This document shows positions 60,447 through 64,000 of a stretch of 64,000 bases of DNA, piece after piece. Numbering within the stretch: the stretch's first letter is position 1; every line of letters starts with the position of its first letter. This stretch comes from Streptomyces alboniger (GTDB lineage: Bacteria > Actinomycetota > Actinomycetes > Streptomycetales > Streptomycetaceae). The translations under genes and the position numbers were made by a program. The DNA lies in NCBI RefSeq assembly GCF_008704395.1, contig NZ_CP023695.1, forward strand, positions 3,100,001 through 3,164,000, read 5' to 3'. The notes under the pieces are model-generated. The model was not told the origin of the DNA. It searched no databases and saw only the letters and a list, made by a program, of their open reading frames with translations.

Positions 60447-61487
60447 TCAGGCCTGCTGGGTCTCCCCGAGGACCGCCGGGCGGCGCGAGGCGATGACCTT
60501 CCTGGCCAGCGAGCGCGGGCTGGTGAGGAAGCCCCAGCCCCACGACATGTGCATGGTCGCCAGCGCCACCGGGATCTGGAGGCGCGCCTTCAGCGGCAGG
60601 CCCTTACCCGCGGGGACGGACCCGGCCGCGATGGCCGCGAGATAGCCGCCGGGGATCACGAAGCCCCACGGCGTGAGCGCCGCGCCCACCACGACGCCGG
60701 CCGCGATCGCGCAGAGCGCGGTCGGCGGCGCGAGATAGCGGAGGTTGATGGAGCCCGCGTGGTAGCGGGCGACGACGTGGCGCCAGCGGCCGTAGTCCTT
60801 GTACTGCTTGGCGAGCGCCTTCACGCTCGGCCGCGGGCGGTAGGAGACCAGCAGGTCGGGCGAGAACCAGATCAGGCCGCCGGCCTCGCGGATGCGGAAG
60901 TTCAGCTCCCAGTCCTGGGCGCGGATGAACTCCTCGTTGTAGCCGCCCTGCTGCTCCAGGGCCTCACGGCGGAAGACGCCCAGATAGACCGTCTCGGCCT
61001 GCTGGGCCTCGCCGCCGGTATGGAAGGCGGCGTTGCCCACGCCGATCTTCGACGTCATGGCGGCGGCGACCGCGTGCTCCCAGTCGTTCTGGCCCTCGGC
61101 GTGCATGATGCCGCCGACGTTCATCGCGCCGGTCTCCTCCAGGAGGCGGACGGCGGTGGTGATGTAACCCGGCGAGAGCGCGGCGTGGCCGTCCACGCGG
61201 ACCACGATCGGGTGACGGGAGGCCTTGATCGCGGCGTTCAGTGCCGCCGGCGTACGTCCCGTCGGGTTCGGGACCGTGTGCACCCTCGGGTCTTCCCTGA
61301 CCAGCTCCGCGGCGATCTCGTCCGTGCGGTCGGTGGAGGGGCCGAGCGCGACGACGACCTCCATCTCACCCGCGTACTCCTGACGCAGGATCGCGTGGAC
61401 GGCCTCGCGCAGATGCCGCTCCTCGTTGAGGACGGGCATGATCACGGATACGGCGGGCGGCTGCGCCTCAGACTTCGCGTTCATCAC
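60447..61487 (-). CDS. GT2 family glycosyltransferase, membrane associated
   Basis: A 346-residue glycosyltransferase. The GT-A domain (about 10-235) starts VSVIMPVLNEERHLREAVHA, with GPSTDRTDEIAAEL, VRVDGHAALSPGYI (a D-G-H in place of the DxD) and a R-AQDWEL-NFRI motif. Two or three hydrophobic helices follow (about 250-290). It resembles ExoA-type succinoglycan transferases. It may add sugars to a wall or capsule polymer later attached by the LCP ligases beside it. On the minus strand TAACGT (61493-61498) puts the transcript start at GTG 61487; ATG 61484 is next. Confidence 0.9.
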   Translation of the reverse strand: MMNAKSEAQPPAVSVIMPVLNEERHLREAVHAILRQEYAGEMEVVVALGPSTDRTDEIAAELVREDPRVHTVPNPTGRTPAALNAAIKASRHPIVVRVDGHAALSPGYITTAVRLLEETGAMNVGGIMHAEGQNDWEHAVAAAMTSKIGVGNAAFHTGGEAQQAETVYLGVFRREALEQQGGYNEEFIRAQDWELNFRIREAGGLIWFSPDLLVSYRPRPSVKALAKQYKDYGRWRHVVARYHAGSINLRYLAPPTALCAIAAGVVVGAALTPWGFVIPGGYLAAIAAGSVPAGKGLPLKARLQIPVALATMHMSWGWGFLTSPRSLARKVIASRRPAVLGETQQA

Positions 61488-61635
61488 GCGTCACGTTACC
61501 GCGAATGGGGGACACGGGCGCGCGCCGTCCGGGTCGCTACCCCGGGCCGCATTTCGTATGGGCTTACGTTTCTCGGGTCCCCCAGGCCGCCGCCCACCCC
61601 CAGCCACAGCCCGTCTCCGCGGAGGTGTCCCCCAC

Positions 61636-63120
61636 GTGCCCACACCGCCCCGCTACCCCGCTCCCCCGCCGCGCCGCCCGCACCCGCAGGGCCGCAGGCC
61701 GCCCGCACGCCGGTCCGCAGGGCGGGGCAAGCGGCGGCCGCGCTGGGCGATGCGGGTGGCGATCACGTGCTCCGTGACGGTGCTCGCGGCGGCCGGGATC
61801 GGGCACACCGTGGTGACCAGCCTCGACACCGGCATCAAGCGGGTCGACGCCTTCAAGGACATGAAGAACCGGCCGGCGTCGGGCAACGGCATGAACGTCC
61901 TGCTCGTCGGCACCGACGGCCGCGACAGGATCACCCCCGAGGACAAGCAGAAGTACCGCCTCGGCGGCGCGCCCTGCCACTGCACGGACACGATCATGAT
62001 CGTGCACATCTCGGAGGACAGGGACCGCGCCAGCGTCGTGAGCCTGCCGCGGGACTCGTACGCCGATCTGCCCGCCCACACCGACCAGACCAGCGGCAAG
62101 CAGCACCGGGCGCACCCCAACAAGATCAACGCGGCGTACGCGGAGGGCGGGCCGAACCTCACGGTCCGGACCGTCGAGCACATGACGAAGGTCAAGATCG
62201 ACCACTATCTGGAGGTCGACTTCACCAGCTTCATCAAGACCGTCGACGTGCTCGGCGGCGTCGAGATCTGCACGGCCAAGCCGCTGAGGGACTCGCACAC
62301 GGGCCTCAACCTGGCGGTCGGCACGCACGCCATGAACGGCGGCGAGGCGCTTCAGTACGTACGTTCGCGGTATGTCGACGGGGCGTCCGACCTCGGCCGG
62401 ATGCAGCGCCAGCAGCGGTTCCTCGCGGCGCTCATCGCGAAGGCGACCAGCAGCGGAGTCCTGCTGAACCCGGTCAAGTTCCGCGACGTGACACTGACGC
62501 TGCTCGGCTCGGTCCGGGCGGACAAGGGCTTCGGGACGAGCGACATGCTGGACCTCGGGCGGGCGATGCGGGGCTTCTCGCCGTCGTCGTCGGAGTTCAC
62601 GACCGTGCCGCTGAGCGAGACGGGCCAGGTCCTGCCGGGCATCGGCTCGACGCTGAAGTGGCATCCGGAGAAGTCCGCGAAGCTCTTCAAGGCCCTGCGC
62701 GAGGACCGGCCGCTGGCGTCGCACCGCGTCAAATCCAAGTACACGCTGGTGGACGTCTCGCCGCAGCAGATCCGGGTGCAGGTGGAGAACGGCACGGGGA
62801 CGCCGGGGCTCGGCAAGCGCGTGGACGCGGAGCTGCGGGCCACCGGGTTCCGCACGACGGGCCTGCCGACGGACGTGCCGAACGCCCAGCGGGCCCCGGC
62901 GCCCCGGACCGTCGTCGCCTACGACCCGCGCTGGGACCGCTCCGCGACCTCCCTCGCGACCGCCCTGCCGGGCTGCGAGATGCGCAAGGTCGACCGGCTC
63001 GGGCCGACGCTGAAGGTCGTCGCGGGGACGGACTTCAAGGCGGTGCGGCCGGTGCGGGCGGAGGACGAGCTGCAAGGGGAGTTCGGAGCGGTCACGGGGG
63101 ATCAGGTGGTCTGTCCGTAG
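61636..63120 (+). CDS. LCP family protein 4 with LytR_C domain
   Basis: A 494-residue LCP ligase. Pro/Arg-rich N-terminus (VPTPPRYPAPPPRRPHPQGR), helix at about 38-58, LCP core: MNVLLVGTDGRDRITPEDK, CHCTDTIMIVHISEDRDRAS, VVSLPRDSYADLPAHTD, DHYLEVDFTSFIKTVDVLGG, ALQYVRSRYVDGASDLGRMQ. LytR_C domain from IRVQVENGTGTPGLGKRVDA (near 380). It is divergent from GT2. GTG 61636 with GGAGG at 10 bases is preferred over ATG 61558; the frame also stays open into GT2. Confidence 0.92.
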   Translation: MPTPPRYPAPPPRRPHPQGRRPPARRSAGRGKRRPRWAMRVAITCSVTVLAAAGIGHTVVTSLDTGIKRVDAFKDMKNRPASGNGMNVLLVGTDGRDRITPEDKQKYRLGGAPCHCTDTIMIVHISEDRDRASVVSLPRDSYADLPAHTDQTSGKQHRAHPNKINAAYAEGGPNLTVRTVEHMTKVKIDHYLEVDFTSFIKTVDVLGGVEICTAKPLRDSHTGLNLAVGTHAMNGGEALQYVRSRYVDGASDLGRMQRQQRFLAALIAKATSSGVLLNPVKFRDVTLTLLGSVRADKGFGTSDMLDLGRAMRGFSPSSSEFTTVPLSETGQVLPGIGSTLKWHPEKSAKLFKALREDRPLASHRVKSKYTLVDVSPQQIRVQVENGTGTPGLGKRVDAELRATGFRTTGLPTDVPNAQRAPAPRTVVAYDPRWDRSATSLATALPGCEMRKVDRLGPTLKVVAGTDFKAVRPVRAEDELQGEFGAVTGDQVVCP

Positions 63121-63126
63121 CCGCCG

Positions 63127-63669
63127 TCAGTCCTCACTCGGCTGCTGCGCCCGCAGTTCCTTGATGGCTCGGCGACGGGCCAGTCGATGCGTACGGCGAA
63201 TCTGCGCTTCCTTGAACCGCCGCTCGTTCCGTTCCGAGTCCGGGACGACCGGCGGGACCGTGCGGGGCTTGCCGTCCGCGTCGACGGCCGCGAAGACGAG
63301 GTAGGCCGAGCCGACCTGCTGCGCCGGCGTCGACTCGTTCCAGCGCTCGGCCATCACGCGTACGCCGATCTCCATAGACGTGCGCCCCGTCCAATTGCAC
63401 TGCGCGTGCACGTGGACGAGATCACCGACGCGGACCGGCTCCAGGAACACCATCTCGTCCATGGACGCCGTGACCGCCGGCCCGCCCGAATGCCGCCCCG
63501 CCACAGCCCCGGCCGCGTCGTCCACCAGCTTCATGACCACACCGCCGTGCACCGTCCCGAGAAGGTTGGTGTCACCCGCGGTCATGATGGTGCTCAACGT
63601 GGTGCGCGAGGCCGCGGTCGGCTTGCCGGGAAGCTCGTTCCCGGTCCCTATGGGGGCGTGATCTGTCAT
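63127..63669 (-). CDS. Hotdog-fold acyl-CoA thioesterase
   Basis: A 180-residue hexameric-type acyl-CoA thioesterase (BFIT/YciA-like). The signature is TAGDTNLLGTVHGGVVMKLVDDAAGAVA (near 30-57), with the catalytic Asp and the H-G-G turn, then SMDEMVFLEPVRVGDLVHVH and SAYLVFAAVDADGKPRTVPP. A charged Arg-rich C-terminal helix closes it (RRFKEAQIRRTHRLARRRAI). It hydrolyses acyl-CoA to free acid and CoA; chain preference is unknown. ATG 63669 is preceded by GGAGGG. The open frame to 63891 is not supported. It lies convergent with LCP 4. Confidence 0.93.
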   Translation of the reverse strand: MTDHAPIGTGNELPGKPTAASRTTLSTIMTAGDTNLLGTVHGGVVMKLVDDAAGAVAGRHSGGPAVTASMDEMVFLEPVRVGDLVHVHAQCNWTGRTSMEIGVRVMAERWNESTPAQQVGSAYLVFAAVDADGKPRTVPPVVPDSERNERRFKEAQIRRTHRLARRRAIKELRAQQPSED

Positions 63670-63798
63670 GCCCTCCACCTTATGTCGGACCTTTGAGCGA
63701 GCCCTCCCCGGCCGTTTTGCATCAGCTCTGCAACAGCCCTGGCCCGAATTCCCGACCGCCCTGTATGCCGCCCCGTCCGGCATAGCACACTGGGCCAC

Positions 63799-64000
63799 AT
63801 GAGCGATTGGCCAGACGATCAGGCGGGCGGCCGTGGTTACGGCCGCGGCAGCGGGAACCCCCAGCCCGACGGCGCCCGCGTGATGCGGCACGTCCAGCGC
63901 GGGGGGCCCGCCCGCCCCGCGGGGCCGCCGCCGGGCAACGTCCCGCAGCAGCCTTCGTACGACGACGGGTACGACGACGCGTACGGGAACGGGCAGCCGT
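63799..64000 (+). CDS. LCP family protein 5, N-terminal part (3' end outside window)
   Basis: ATG 63799 opens a frame that runs off the window: MSDWPDDQAGGRGYGRGSGN, then PDGARVMRHVQRGG and a Pro/Gly/Gln-rich stretch with QQPSYDDGYDDAYGNGQP. Only 67 codons are visible and no LCP domain is reached. I recall this N-terminus (a W-P start, a G-R-Y/G-Y-G-R-G-S motif, A-R-V-M-R and QQPSY) from a Streptomyces LCP protein of the same locus. A CATAGC box lies about 15 bases upstream. Identity is inferred from memory and context. Confidence 0.7.
   Translation, partial: MSDWPDDQAGGRGYGRGSGNPQPDGARVMRHVQRGGPARPAGPPPGNVPQQPSYDDGYDDAYGNGQP

Overview
The window is a high-GC (about 70%) actinobacterial chromosome segment, almost certainly from Streptomyces. 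Evidence: an 87-residue WhiB that I recognise as the developmental regulator, the MtrA-MtrB-LpqB module, a 16S-23S-5S operon with no spacer tRNA, the F420 genes fbiA/fbiB, several leaderless starts behind TANNNT boxes, and strong GC3 bias. From memory the gene order follows the S. coelicolor secA to whiB to LCP core region; I could not run a comparison.

Layout. 1-5.3 kb: end of an Rv3235-family gene, secA, a GNAT acetyltransferase and a YcaQ/AlkX-type DNA glycosylase. 5.3-14.4 kb, minus strand: an orphan NarL-type response regulator, hpf (ribosome hibernation), comFC, lpqB-mtrB-mtrA and mtnA. 14.6-20.2 kb: five tightly packed plus-strand genes (membrane protein, DUF4129, DUF4350, MoxR ATPase, DUF58). 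20.2-26 kb: an rRNA operon on the minus strand with a near-consensus promoter and boxA elements, separated from the MoxR operon by a perfect 19-bp bidirectional terminator. 26-33.8 kb: SpoIIM-family and RDD membrane proteins, an unknown gene, ahcY, a fructose-type PTS IIBCA and a CDF cation transporter. 34-40 kb: mannose-phosphate genes (manA, a SIS isomerase-like gene, a Trm112-like zinc protein, manB) and a lactate permease. 40-47 kb: DUF3499, a degenerate zincin, DUF5719, a 1221-residue glycosyltransferase and whiB. 47-52.6 kb: cysteine dioxygenase behind a Cys-rich leader ORF, fbiA-fbiB, an AlkA-type glycosylase and an NDP-sugar pyrophosphorylase. 52.7-64 kb: a PGRP amidase, a TIGR03089 protein, five LytR-CpsA-Psr (LCP) genes (the last cut by the window end), a GT2 glycosyltransferase and a hotdog thioesterase.

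How the genes work together: most are housekeeping or envelope functions. ManA, ManB and the pyrophosphorylase can supply GDP-mannose. The GT2 enzymes, LCP ligases and PGRP amidase build and remodel the wall. MtrAB-LpqB couples envelope state to development, and WhiB drives sporulation. AhcY, MtnA and cysteine dioxygenase handle sulfur metabolites.

Most interesting observation: a previously unlisted 30-codon ORF (47361-47453) ending in a run with five Cys codons out of eight. It lies behind a TTGACA promoter placed so that the mRNA could begin at its ATG, and its stop codon lies in the loop of a hairpin. It is followed by a C-rich leader and then cysteine dioxygenase. This looks like a cysteine-sensing attenuator on a cysteine-degrading gene.
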